Shown here: in pieces, positions 1 to 11,229 of the stretch
Layout: each line of letters starts with the position of its first letter
How positions within the stretch are numbered: position 1 is the stretch's first letter
NCBI RefSeq assembly: GCF_016086655.4
Contig: NC_052133.2
Span: 44,198,383 to 44,262,382 of the forward strand
Source: Lepeophtheirus salmonis
Lineage: Eukaryota; Arthropoda; Copepoda; Siphonostomatoida; Caligidae
DNA length: 64,000 bases
Reading direction: 5' to 3'
The notes under the pieces: generated by a model
The model's database searches: none
Told to the model about the DNA's origin: nothing
Seen by the model: the letters and a program-made list of their open reading frames with translations, nothing else
Translations under genes and position numbers: made by a program

Positions 1-60
1 ACATAATTAGCTGTCGATTTCTAAGAAAAAAAATGTCGTAGTTCCCACACCATGAGCATA

Positions 61-160
61 CAATATGAGAAGGGGATTGAGATAACAGCACATCTCCAAG
101 CGGGATTGTCCCAGAAGGGTATTGGGGAGCAGACTGGGCCTCTCAAAAATTGAATAATAG
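61..160 (+). pseudogene. Tc1/mariner transposase N-terminal fragment
   Basis: A short plus-strand reading frame from about position 85 encodes AHLQAGLSQKGIGEQTG, which resembles the first helix-turn-helix of Tc1-like transposases, where a 'GLS(Q)xxIAxxxG' pattern is usual. It stops after about 23 codons and no catalytic part follows. I read it as a degenerate transposon remnant. It is short, so chance similarity is possible. Confidence 0.35.
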
Positions 161-239
161 AGATGGGTAAATAATAATGTTGGTTTAATAGATCAAAATA
201 AAATGATATTACCCATGTATCGTTGGTAATTAGTAATGT

Positions 240-434
240 CCTTATTTTAGACTGAAGACTGGAGGTCTGTTAAGTTCAGTCCGGGTCCAGCTTAGTCCTG
301 GATATCAGTCCAAGAACTTATTAAGTGCAGTCCTTGGAAATGTCACTCAATTATATTTCTTCTTTTTTTATCCGTTAGAGTACTGACAGTCCGAAAGACT
401 GGACTGTACCAAATAATTAAAGACTGACACAACA
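240..434. repeat. MITE-like repeat rich in GGACT/AGTCC
   Basis: This stretch is full of GGACT and its complement and ends in 'GACTGACACAACATT'. The same end occurs in other copies in this window (for example 4690-4935, 15637-15832 and 31061-31403), where intact copies have inverted termini of the form GTGTTGTGTCGGTCC. It has no coding capacity. It is probably a non-autonomous DNA element of the family defined best at 31061-31403. Confidence 0.5.
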
Positions 435-1759
435 TTGGCAGTTAGAATAAGTAATTTTTCCATTAAATATATGGATTTTGATACGAAATTGCAACTTGCA
501 CAATTTGTTTATACAAGTTGCAACTTGTACACGACATTTACACATATTTACATAGGCACATACACACTGCATAAAGGATACCCGCTTGTACCCAAGGGAA
601 AAGTTGTGCCTGCACACGTACATACATAGAAGGCACATCGAATCATCGTGATTTTTTTAAATAATTATTTTAATATTCAAGTCAGGGCGCGTAGCCAATG
701 CATAATAGTTGCAGATACTTATAAACACACACTTTTAGAAAGCAGGCAATTAAAAATAAAGCTGATGAGGAGAGAAAGTTAATGCGCGCATAGAACAACA
801 GAGTAGGTATTAATAGTTATGTATTTTTGTACCGTGAATGAGGCTGGACCCAAGAGAGTCCAATTGGGAAAAAAGTATCCCTGGCCTATTGTTGTGCACT
901 AAATTAAAGTAAACAAAATAGTAATTGTGAAAACTCTGATATAATCGTAATCAAAGTAAAAATTAATTGCGTAGATTATAATTATTATATATGTATGTAA
1001 ATTAAATGACGTCACTTCATTGAATCTTCAGAATCCTCGTAAAACAATAGTACAAAGTTGGACATTAAACAACTGGTTTCTCTAAGGAGTTGACAATGCT
1101 CTCATTTACATAGATGTAAATCTATGTACTGGCTTAAATGGTATTTATTTCAGGAGCGTAACGTGTTCACAATATTCAATATGTTCAACAACTAACTAAC
1201 AACGATCTTAAGTATTATAAGTCAAAAAATTGATAGAGAATTTTTTTAAGATCATATTCTAATCATACTAAATACTTTTAATCTATCAATTAAGCACGCG
1301 ATCTCACAGCATATGATTATCTCATCAAGAAACTAATATTTTCTTTATACATTCTTCCCCAGTAGATATTGATATACATGTATTCTACAAGTTGCGACCA
1401 AAAAATGAGATGAATCATTTTAAATGAAGGATTCAGAGTCCTTAGGATGAGGATAATGCCATAATTGATGTATTATTGGCGTCATTTTTGACTATTTTAA
1501 TACAAATGAGTAAAATATAAGTATTCTGTGACACATTATAAATATTAAATGCCCACATTTACATTCTCATTAATACATAATGACCACGTCACTATATCAA
1601 AATCAGAGGGTAGCATCCATTCATAGTGTGTAATTATTAGAATGACCAATGTTGTAGTTAAATAATACATTTTAAGATGAAGAAATTGCCACATGTAAAC
1701 CTTTTTTATACAATACACAACTTGTACATAACAAATATAGATATAATAATTGTACTCAC
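435..1759. other. AT-rich non-coding stretch
   Basis: I see no gene here. It presumably belongs to an intron of the minus-strand gene whose exons lie at 1760-8180. A TGACGTCA octamer occurs near 1008, but the same octamer also occurs inside repeats in this window, so I attach no function to it. Confidence 0.4.
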
Positions 1760-2539
1760 CTGATCATTTTGGTTTCAATCTGCTCAATGGGATATTGTGG
1801 GACTTCATAAGGAGCAGAGATCTCATTGGACAAGTGTTTGTCTTCCTTATTATTGATGAGCATTTTAGCTATTTGACGGAATCTTTCACCCTCAGTATTT
1901 TGATAGGAATGAGACAATCCCGACGGTTCTTGCTCTAAAAGAAAAAGAACCTGTTATTAAATCAAATAGGAACAAGGTATTTATATTTTTAAGAAGAAAT
2001 AAGCACGCAAAAAACACCTGGAGAAATTTTGACATACGATATATATAAGGGATATCAATTTAATACATATTCATAAATACAAATCAAGGGATAAATATTA
2101 AATATATTATCATGTATGTACAATTCAAACATTGTATATGTCTTTAAATATGTAAGAAACACTCAAAATAGGAACAGTCCAAGACAGTCCAGGCTTTTTT
2201 TTTTTTTTTTTTTTTTAAATGATGGGGGTTCACACATTTAGAAAATTAGAAGTGAAGGGTACCTGTGACAATCTTAGCCATTTCTTTACGCAGATGTTCC
2301 AAATCAGAGAGGGAGCTTCGTCTCCGAGGAACACTGGGCACTAGCCCAGCCCCCAGATTTCCCATGACGGAGTCTTCCTTTGGAGTTTCCGTACCTGGAA
2401 ATCACTTCTCCATATAGATTATTCATGATTATGTATAATATGTATGTAGTATTAGGAATGACCTCTAGACCTCTGTAGAAGGAACAAAGTCGAGGATTCA
2501 ACTGAGAGATAGACCTCAGCCTCTTAAGACATTTCAGCT

Positions 2540-2573
<34 letters not shown>

Positions 2574-5500
2574 TTTTTTAAAGCAAAGGAGAAATTACTA
2601 CACACTTAACTTTCATTTTTATTTTTAGAAACACGTTGAATTGAATTGGGGCCAGCCAGGAGTAGTAGCAGCAGCAGCAGCGTCTTTCTTTATTTTCCGT
2701 CCGAGCTATATAAAAATTTTGGCTCATGGAGGGTAGTAATAGTTAATTGTGGGGGCTATTTTGTACTCCTTCTAATAGAATTTGTTCATATTGAAGAAAT
2801 CAAAAGGAAAAGGGGAATGAGTGGCTTACACACTTTTATTTGTGAGCATATATATATATATATATAGATATTATTTAAGAAAGTATGTACAATATACATA
2901 CTCGACGAACATTATACAGGGTGCGACATCAATTTCGCTAAAAAATAAGGTAGAATGATACAGGGTGCAACAATAGAACTTATTTTTTCCAAAAAGCAAT
3001 AAAACAACATATATTTTTGTTTCATATGCAGGGTCTTCCGCAGGATTAAATTTTGCCAGGGGCTTGGTTTTTGATATATTTTTTTTTAAATCCAAAGATT
3101 TTTTTTTTTTTGAAAATTTTTTATATAATTTTTTTTTAATCAAAATCCACAACTGTTTACATAAATTATTATTTTTGGGAAAACCAAAATCAATATTCTA
3201 TTTTTTAAAAAAAATCAAAAACTTTTAACATATTCCTTTTTTTGGAATAAAAAATTCATAAAATCTATAGCTATTCACAAAATATTCAATTTAAAAAAAA
3301 ATCAAAAATCCACAGCTGTGGACATACAATTAAATTTTTTGGAAAAAAATCGCAAAAATTTCATTTCTAATATTTTATTTTTTTGAATAAAGCCACTCAG
3401 CCACTGTGGACGCCCTCTAATGATAGGTTAAAGTTTTGTTTTACACAGTTTTGAGAATCATATCAGATACACTGAATAAATCGAACTTCGGTATTTTAAT
3501 ACCCAAATTATGTTTTGTTTTTTTTTGGTTTCTTTTCCTTTAAATATCTTTTCATAGACAGGTTTTATTTTACACAAAAAGATGTAAAATTTTATTGGCA
3601 ACATATCCTTATTTTATAGTTGTGGATATTCAGTTGATAAAGATTTTAATTATTGGGGATTCCCCAAATATCTAAAAAACGTTGGTCTTTCCAGAATAAA
3701 TCCGGTTTCAACTACATGATTTGGACAAACTGTACCAATTTAAAAGTACATATATAACACTAAATTTAATAAGATCAATTTAAGCTCTCTAATATAATTA
3801 TTTGTGGAGTTATTTGCATCCAAAGAATTTTGCAAATCTCAGATTATAAAAATCGTATTTTTTTTTTACCTATATTGGAAATTGAAGAAATTAACTGATT
3901 TTTATAAATTGCACAAATAAAAGCTTAGGAGCTAAATTGCCATTGGTTTAATATTATAAAATATTGTTTTAAACCCTTTTTTGCCAATATTTATCTTCGA
4001 TGGCAAACACTTGTTCCTCATTACTCCAATGCATGATAACAAATGACTGTATAACCAAAAAAGCTTTAAAATCTTGCCTCTTTAATGAAACCCCGCCCAA
4101 TCCGCTATCCTTCTACACATGATAAAAAGGAAGTTATCTTGCCCCACACTGTACATACTAGTCTCGTTCATGAAATATAATTAAAGTTTTACTTAACTCC
4201 TTCAATAGGTAAATTATTGTACTTTACAATAATACCAGGTTTCATAAAAATCATGAAATTGGCGTGAGTTACAAACATTTCCAATCAATCTCACGCCACA
4301 CATTGGTTCATCAATCAAAAAAGCTCAAAACAACTGATTTGATTAAGAATGTTTGCTATCCCAACCCGTCATAAAGGCCTCAAAACAAGCCACAAGTAGA
4401 TTTTAATATAAAATGAATAAATATTTTTCGGTACATGCATAGGTCTTGGTTTATCAAACCTTATTTGAAAACTTGAAAGCATCCATTGAATAATACGGAT
4501 GATGTCACGAAATAAGATGAATAAATCTCAGGTAGAACTGTTTTAAAAACTTTGTAGCCCTTCTATATTAGTGAAAATGCATTTTAAGTAATTTTGGCGT
4601 GAAATTTTTTGCCGCTCTCAATTTCGCTGCACGACATATTCCCCATCTTTTTATGTTTTTATATTATAAGTTCGAACTTTACCTGTAGTCTTTACTGTTC
4701 ATCATGGTTCAGTTTAGTCCAGTCTTAGGACGTACCCTCTCAGTCCTTGCAACCGTTCCTTAAGACCATCAGTACTAGAACTGATGGTCTTAATAGAAAT
4801 ATAGTTGAGTGAAGTTATCAAGGACCAAACTTTACTAGTTTTAGGACTGATATGGGTGACTGAACTGAAGACTGAACCAGACATCCGGTCTGGTTCAGTC
4901 TTCAGCCTTAAATAAGGATTCACACAACACTAATTGATAGTCCTTTCAATCAATGGTGTTTCATTCATTTCTACTAGGATCAACTAAGATCATGACTATG
5001 AGTAAGGTGGTACTAGGGAATGAGTTTTTTTCAAAATAGAATCATGATCCCGGATAAGTGAGTCCTTATAAACACTATGCCTTATTTATTTCTTCTCTAA
5101 ACCCCTTCTTTTTTCCCTGATCTACAGCAATAGTAAAGACTAAAGGGTCATTTCAATCCAAATCAATAACTCAAAAACAGCACCATCTTGGACTTTTTTT
5201 CAAATTTGGCACATATTTTAATATCTGTTACAAACTCAAAAATCCAAAATTTCCGTCTTTTTAGTCAGGATTTAGAGGCTTCTGAATTTTTGGCCTTGGC
5301 GCTACCATCCTATTTTTAAATCGCTGTATTTTGAATATTTTTGAAGATATCGATCTACTTTTAAAAACCATTTAATGGATAGTTATTTTAGCCTTTTGTT
5401 GTATTTTATCGTATAAGCCAACAGAATGAGTTTTTAACCACAAGGTAACGGGGTCAAAATTTTGACCTAAAAAAATCAAACATGTCCATTTTTAATATCA

Positions 5501-8180
5501 CTCAAATGTTTACATGTTAATTTGTAAAATACCATAAACATATGGAATAAGTTTGAGGAATGCATTCGATTCTACTAAATTATAAATTTGCTCTACCTAC
5601 TCACACATTTTTATCTGTAGTATTTAAGTAGAATCGAATGCATTTCTAAAAACTGAGTTTATACTTTTATCTTATATTACACATTTAAACTCGTTACCTC
5701 ATGGGTAAAAACTCATTTTGTTGGCTTATACAATTAAATACCACAAATGAATAAGACAAGTATCTAAATTGTTATTAAATTAGGTCGATACCTTCAAAAA
5801 CATTCAAATACAGCAATTTAAAAATAGGGTTGGATGGGTCAATGCCAAAACTTTAGAAGCCTCTAAATCCTGAACTGGAGGACAAAAAGGCTGAAATTTT
5901 GAATTTATAACTAATATTAAAATATGTTCCAAATTTGAAAAAAAAACTGAAATGGTGCTATGAAAAATGTCCTTTTTTTATTGATTTCACTTGGAATGAC
6001 CCTATAGCTAAAGTTCGAACATATATTATAAAAACAGAAAAAGTGTGCAAATATGTCATGCAGGAAATCTCCAAGAGGTGAAAATGAATGCGGAAAAATT
6101 GACTGTCACAGTGAATTGATGAGACGTTTTTTAAGGACCAATAATAGGGACGGGACTGAGTTTAAGTCTCTTATAAAAACCAATACAGCCTTATTTGTTA
6201 CTTTTTACTATATAGAGTAATTTTAGTGAGACACTCCTAGTGGAGAAAAAAGTAATTAATGTCAGGGAGAGGAAGGTAACGGAAGGGGAAAAAAGGGAAG
6301 GAAATAAAGAAAGGGAGCAGGAATTGTCAATGCGTATAAATTATATTCTAGATACTAGTGTTGTGTTTCGGTCCGAAAATCCTAGACCGAACTCCAACAA
6401 AGAAGTTCGGCCTGAACAGGTCTAAACAACCCACTCTAAATCAGTTTCATTTAAAATTAAGTCTAGACCGATTCTATAAATGAATTCTTGATGAGGTCAG
6501 TTCTGTTTCAACCAATCAACGTTCAGAACCAAAAGCCCAAAAGTTTCAACACCGTGAAACAAGTACTAATATAAATTGGTTTATTATATATATATACGAT
6601 GGTGGTCCGAAAAATTCTAAGCCACAACGTGAAGATGGCAGCACTCAACCATTTTTGCAAAACGATTGAGGCATTTTGGACGCGCAGCTGTAAGTTAAAA
6701 GTCGTTTGAGTGAGTTAATGTTAGTGTTTTTGTGAAAATGAAAAAAGTCAAGTTTGGAGCTGTCATCTAATAATTGTTTTTGGAAGTGTAACCTTTAAAT
6801 AGATTCATGCAATAGCAGATATATAAAGGCTTTTTGTGTTAAAATTTGACGCGTCTAAGACAATCCAACTCGGAGTAATGAAGCCAAAAACCAAAAGTGT
6901 CTCGTAAACAATTATTTTGCAGAGAAAAACGCAGAGTAATATATGGCCGGGTTACAGAGATGGGAACATCGCTGGGAGTAGTTTGCAGAGTTACAAGGAG
7001 ACTATGTTGAAAAAATTAATAAAAATTCAGTAAAAATCTCTGTATCTTTGTTATGTCGGGAACTTTTCAGACCATCTTCGTATAGGTACTTTCGAGAGAA
7101 CGTCATAAAAAAAGATTTCACTTTTTTCGTTTAAAAATATTTTAGATACAATAAATAGTTCTTTAATTGCCATATATTCTTGTTAGTAATAAATGCTGAC
7201 TACAAGAATGGCCACTGTATCGCCCCCTATCCATTCAATGAGACTTATGTTTAAAAATAAAATAATAAATCAGAAAAATGTCTTGTATCTTTAGTTAGGT
7301 CGGAAAATTTTCAAACCAGCCTCGTATATATGATAAAAACTTTTAGGGGGCCTAAGCCCATAAGTAAATTAATCAGGGGCGTCCGCAGGGTGTGGGCTGG
7401 AGGGGCTGCACTCCTACCCACAAATTAAAGGTACTTTTGCTTCTTGCTAGAAAATATTTTTGAATTTTATTTACCAAAATAATTAAATTTAAAAAAAAAT
7501 TCAAAAAATGTTAATTTTTTTCACCAAAAAATTTACATTTTTAAATCTTTTTATTCAAAAAAATTAATTTCCTGTGATTAACTATGATTTATTTAATTTT
7601 TTTTTGCAAATAATTTATTTTTTTTGTAAACAGCTGTGGAGTTTTGAAATTATTTGTGAACAGCTGTGGATTTTGAAATTTTTTTTCCAAAAAAATTAAT
7701 ATTTTAAGTTTAATTTCTCGATTTTTATTTCTAAAATTTTAATTTCTAAAATTGTTTTAATAAAAAAATATATATATACATATATATAATCCTGCAGACG
7801 CCCCTGCTAAGACCGAAACTGATAAAAATGGGTCTTGGGCCGAGTTGAGTTTCAACTCTAATATATATTTCAAGTATTTAAGTATACAGTGAGCCGTTGT
7901 TTTTATTCTAAAAACTAAGCACAGCTCTCAATTGCAAAAAAAAAAAGGAAGAAGGGGGAAGAAGAAGACGCGTAGAGGGGTGTAGAGAGTAAAGGAACTC
8001 CTCGAGAGTATTTTTACCTTCTCCTCCAATAATCCCCAGGTCAGTGACGTTAACATTCTTATTGCTGCCGCTGTCACCGTTTCCATCACTCCTACTGATC
8101 TTGATGTTGGAAATCATGCTGAAGTTAATAACATCCTCATCATCATAGTCTTCAAAACCATTCACATTTCGACTTGCCAT
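1760..8180 (-). CDS. Unidentified multi-exon gene, 5' part (three exons, runs off the left edge)
   Basis: Three minus-strand exons join in frame: 8180-8018 (start codon at 8180, donor AAG|GTAAAA), 2394-2263 (acceptor TTTCCAG|, donor ACAG|GTACCC) and 1934-1760 (acceptor TTTTAG|, donor CAG|GTGAGT). The first two junctions are phase 1 and the last donor is phase 2, so at least one more exon lies left of 1760, probably outside the window. The partial product is about 157 residues. Residues 8-17 are acidic (GFEDYDDED), 30-45 are Gly/Asn/Ser-rich, and 78-82 form RRRSS, a basophilic-kinase-like site followed by a charged helix-prone segment (LSDLEHLRKEMAKI). There is no signal peptide or membrane segment. 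I do not recognise the family. The continuous frame across three good splice pairs is the main support. A possible alternative first exon lies at 35643-35859. Confidence 0.6.
2195..2216. repeat. Poly-T tract (22 nt)
   Basis: This homopolymer run lies just downstream (minus-strand sense) of exon 2263-2394. A second T run of about 30 nt (2543-2572) lies upstream of the acceptor side. On the minus strand both are intronic A-runs. Confidence 0.8.
2543..2572. repeat. Poly-T tract (30 nt)
   Basis: Uninterrupted T run in the intron between minus-strand exons 8018-8180 and 2263-2394. Runs of this kind are common here and may vary in length between individuals or be mis-sized in the assembly. Confidence 0.8.
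3032..3420 (-). repeat. Dispersed repeat R1 (CAGCTGTGGA-type), minus orientation
   Basis: The ends are 'TCTTCCGCAGGATT' on the left and 'GTGGACGCCCTCT' on the right. The interior is a chain of AT-rich segments built around CACAGCTGT / CAGCTGTGGATTTTTGAAA. At least seven other stretches in this window share both ends and interior (7375-7805, 12350-12665, 13115-13275, 13895-14245, 39405-39785, 44079-44406, 57664-58363). It is non-coding. Confidence 0.7.
3421..4600. other. Intronic AT-rich stretch without recognised features
   Basis: I find no gene. Positions 3690-3735 (TTCCAGAATAAATCCGGTTT and flank) closely match the last 50 bases of the window (63945-64000), so part of it belongs to a dispersed element whose extent I cannot define. 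Confidence 0.4.
4690..4935. repeat. MITE copy with two strong hairpins
   Basis: This is a GGACT/AGTCC-rich copy of the family seen at 31061-31403, ending in 'AAGGATTCACACAACACT'. It contains two perfect inverted repeats: 14-nt arms at 4760-4773 and 4780-4793 with a 6-nt loop, and 18-nt arms at 4865-4882 and 4888-4905 with a 5-nt loop. It lies between the outer arms described at 4600-6115. Confidence 0.6.
5141..6006. mobile_element. Foldback element, near-complete 866-bp inverted repeat
   Basis: The left end (AGGGTCATTTCAATCCAAAT) and the right end (ATTTCACTTGGAATGACCCT) are inverted copies. The similarity runs inward almost to the centre. Matching pairs include AGGATTTAGAGGCTTCT with AGAAGCCTCTAAATCCT (5268 and 5853), TAAGCCAACAGAATGAG with its complement near 5715, and ATGCATTCGATTCTACT with AGTAGAATCGAATGCAT flanking the centre (about 5560 and 5630). 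There is no open reading frame. Structure and lack of coding content fit a foldback or long-arm MITE. The unpaired centre is only about 50 bases. Confidence 0.8.
6355..6575. repeat. Dispersed element end (TGTTGTGTTTCGGTCCGAAAA family)
   Basis: It starts 'TAGTGTTGTGTTTCGGTCC' and matches 10797-10925, which starts 'TTAGGGTTGTGTTTCGGTC'. Both continue with AAAATC and a GACCGAACT motif, then a 'TTGATGA(G/C)GT' segment that also recurs near 47060. It is probably a non-autonomous DNA transposon related to the GTGTTGTGTCGG MITEs. The right boundary is uncertain. Confidence 0.5.
6597..7088 (+). mobile_element. Mariner/Tc1 deletion derivative
   Basis: The inverted termini are ACGATGGTGGTCCGAAAAA at the left and its diverged complement at the right (about 7066-7086, TTTTCAGACCATCTTCGTA), next to TA on both sides. 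The interior keeps traces of a leader ('GTGAAAATGAAAAAAGTC') but no intact frame and no catalytic domain. A second right end of the same type follows at 7303-7330. The element is non-autonomous. Confidence 0.6.
7375..7805 (+). repeat. Dispersed repeat R1, copy with best inverted ends
   Basis: The left end AGGGGCGTCCGCAGG and right end CCTGCAGACGCCCCT are inverted copies with one mismatch. Next to the left end is a GC-richer leader (GTGTGGGCTGGAGGGGCTGC) found in other copies. The interior has repeated CAGCTGTGGA blocks separated by A/T runs, and a (TA)n run precedes the right end. Non-coding; it fits a MITE. Confidence 0.75.
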
Positions 8181-8593
8181 AATGATGATCTACAAATTCA
8201 TGCTTATTTGAATAGTGTCTTAGTTATACATAATACAAAAAAAACACTCAAACAAAAACAAACAAATCAAGAACTCTCTACCGACTTATAAATAAGAATA
8301 ATCTATGTATCTATTAATTAAAAAGACTTTCCCCACATTCTATTTTAGTCCCACTAAATGTGTGATGTTGTCGTCGTTGTTGTTATTGATATTGCTCCTC
8401 CTGTTACTTTAACTTGACCCAATAGGTTATACACACACGAGTGACATAACAATCATGTTAATAAAACATAATGCGCCTTTTTCTCTGTGTTGTATATTAA
8501 GACTTTCGTCGCTTAATCGATAGCATTTGATTAAATCATATTCATACTTTTGATATGTATAAATATATACTACACTATATTGTATATTAGTAG

Positions 8594-9412
8594 TAGTGTT
8601 GGATTCGAGTCAAAATGTTCGAGCTCGGTCGAGTTTAAGTTTTGAAATTTGAACACTTACTAATTCACAAATTTATGTAGCTTAAGTGATTGAAATTAAT
8701 TCTTACTCCGACATATTTAAGCATAAACAATTAGTTACAAAACAAAACAAACTTGAGCTCTGTAGCTTACGTACAAGTCCAGAAAATGACACTTGAACGT
8801 GATCTACAACTCAGTTGGACGTCTTTTGCTGTGCTCTGCATTATTCTACTATTAGAAAAAAGGGTTGCAAAATAAATTTAGCAGGAAAGTTCTTTAATAA
8901 CTCTAGAAAGATTGTTTATTCTACAAAGTTTAGCACTTTGTAATAAAATATCTATTTTTGTAGAATAAATTATTTTTAAACTTTTTTTAAAGAACCGTAA
9001 CCTAAATTATTTTTGTATTTCCATTTATTCCCAATAATATAAAATTCAAGATATATTGGTGATGAAGTCACTGACTGATATCTAAGACGACGTCATTTAA
9101 CACAGTCAAATTCAATGGTACGTGTTTTTTGCATTGAATTAGTTCATGTCCATCAGATTTAGGATGTGGTGTAAATATTTTTGGACGGACACATCCCTAG
9201 TTTTGTCTTTTATGGTACTAGAAATTTGACTCATCACAACATGAATGTTTCGAGTTTTTATACTAATTCGAGTTCAAGGAAGGTGGAATTTTTGATTTAA
9301 AAAAATCAATATTTCGGCCGAGGTTGAGTAATTTTCAAAACAATTGTGAGTTGTATTGCGAGTAAAGTCGAGTTTCTTTCTTCGATTTGAGTACTACTCG
9401 AATCCAACAATA
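8594..9412. mobile_element. MITE with inverted ends TAGTGTTGGATTCGAGT carrying a mariner insertion
   Basis: The left end TAGTGTTGGATTCGAGT and right end ACTCGAATCCAACAATA (9396-9412) pair with one mismatch. From about 8648 to about 8840 the interior matches the 5' leader of the mariner family at 33490 and 62230 (GAACACTTACTAATTCA..., then AAAATGACACTTGAACG). After about 9220 the sequence returns to the outer element. A small palindromic repeat (8885-8996) lies inside. The copy at 33422 has the same composite layout. Confidence 0.65.
8885..8996. repeat. Small palindromic MITE
   Basis: The ends GTTCTTTAATAAC and TTTTTTTAAAGAAC are inverted, and inner ATTGTTTATTCTACAAAG pairs with TTGTAGAATAAATTAT. 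A diverged copy in the opposite orientation is at about 13510-13622. It is 110-115 bp and non-coding. Confidence 0.55.
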
Positions 9413-10796
9413 CACTTATACATAGGGCATGTCTTAAATACGGATCCAAAGTACTAGAGGACGGTATCAGTAACTTATATGATACGAAAAGATCCGAGAC
9501 CCAACCCAGCTTCGGATACACGAACTTATTCAAGATTCAAGAGATTATCCAGTTCTTAAAAAGCATATAGCATAACTTAATTCAGAGCCACATCTATATA
9601 AACAGTTTCATCGCGTGGTTATTCCAGACTGCGTTTTTGTGCTAACACAAAATGTAGGCTGCATTTGGTTGTCAGGTGTTGATGTTTATTCTTCTTTTAC
9701 TCTAATCAGTGTTCTTAACATTGATTGGTTGAATACGAATTAGTTCTTTTTAAGCTGTGAACAATTATCATCCATTATAAAATACTAAATCCATAGTTGT
9801 AAGAATTGGCCAACTAATAACTGATTTTAGTACCTTTTTTTTTGTTATGAGAATAATAATTCTAATAATAAATAATAGTTAAGCTATAATAGTAATAACA
9901 CTGGGTAATTCATTGTTTTGGAATCAGTTATCAGAAAAATATAACCGTAATCCGGATCCTATTTTATTCATGTCGGAACTTTGGGTAAAATATTCACAAA
10001 ATTTGAGCCAAGTATCCGTCTAATTTTGAATGATTATCAAGAATGATTAAATAATAATAATCATTTTATAGTTGGAAGAATTGTCTTACTACCTACTAAA
10101 TCTAGGCCTTTTTTCTGTTTCTTTTAGGAGGATAAGTAGCACGATACAGTATAAGTAACGACATGTCTAATTTTATTATAAAAATAATTCTAAAAATAAC
10201 CAATAAGTATATTTTATTCATTGTTATCAGTAATCAGTAAAAATGTAAACTTCATCCGAATCATATTAATTAAGATCCTAACTTTCTGTCAAATGATGAA
10301 AAAAATTTAGACAAATATCTGTTTAATTTTGGTTCAAGATCTGAAAGTTCGGGTACCCAAAATTACCTCGAACATTTACTTCTAAAGATCCGGACCGACG
10401 CAGATCCGTCTTATCTTTAACTACAACATACCAACATGCTCATAACATAGACCCCCCTGAACTATTATTCTATTTTTGTTCTTCCAAGAAGAAGAAGAAG
10501 ATAAGTCAACCCATTCATGTATTATTTCTATACTTATGGAATTTAAGAATTCCTTTGCATTGCCTTTCATTACTGTTCTCTCTCATATTTATCATTGCTC
10601 ACTTAGTTCGTTTGAAAAATAGTTATAAATAGGTACAAGAAAATGTGGAGAAAAAACTCTTCCACGTGAGACGAGACATTCATTCTTGGACGGACAGGCT
10701 ATGCCCTTATTATTATTGATGTTGTAAATAGACTACATATATTGTTTCACTGTATTCAGGAACAACACACATTCCCCGGAAGCGAACGTGTAAATA
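9413..10796. other. Non-coding stretch with a dispersed repeat (9660-9850)
   Basis: I see no gene. The complement of 9660-9850 matches 16260-16330 and 16480-16680: a block with AATCAGTT(G/A)(G/T)TAGTT(A/G)GCCAA and a block with TTCAACCAATCAA(C/T)GTT..AACACTGATTAGA. This marks one more dispersed family. GGATCC/GATCCG-rich ends at 9440 and 10390 may belong to another degraded element. Confidence 0.4.
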
Positions 10797-11160
10797 TTAG
10801 GGTTGTGTTTCGGTCTGAAAATCTTATGATTTTTAAGGGACCGAACTAATTCGTTCAAGAATGGTCTAGATCGATCCCAAAGAAAAAATCTGTGTACATC
10901 AGTCACATTTAAGATTATCTCCATACGAGATTTTTGAGATAAATTGTTGATGACGTGAGTTGTATTTCAAAATAGTAAACATCCACCTACAATAACGTCA
11001 TATGAAGCTAAATGTGTTAAATAAATCATACTTCTACAACACATAAATCAGGATAGGTGAAAAAATTGGTCTATAGATTGAGACCAAAAAGTAGGTACAT
11101 GGTTTGAAAACAATTATATTTCAGTTTACTGTCTAGGATGACGGCCTTGACCCAAATAAC
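10797..11160. repeat. Dispersed element, GTTTCGGTC family
   Basis: It starts like 6355 (GGTTGTGTTTCGGTCTGAAAA). Its middle (10940-11075, with ACGTCATATGAAGCTAAATG) matches 47050-47195 (ACGTCATATATATACAATATTAAATG...). It adjoins the mariner element that begins at 11230. Non-coding. Confidence 0.5.
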
Positions 11161-11229
11161 GGTCCAAATCGGTCTAGAAAAAATTTCTTTTTTCGATGAT
11201 TTAAGAGCTCAAATAAGATTTATGAGATT

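Noticed and set aside
2646..2867. Plus-strand frame starting MGPARSSSSSSS
   Set aside because: The serine run comes from a short AGT/AGC microsatellite and the rest has no family features or splice context. It lies within an intron of the minus-strand gene.
7908..8017. Continuation of the 8180 frame past 8018 (ending with SFFFLQLRAVLSF)
   Set aside because: A strong donor at 8017/8016 leads in frame to the exon at 2394. The extension is A/T- and GAA-repeat derived.
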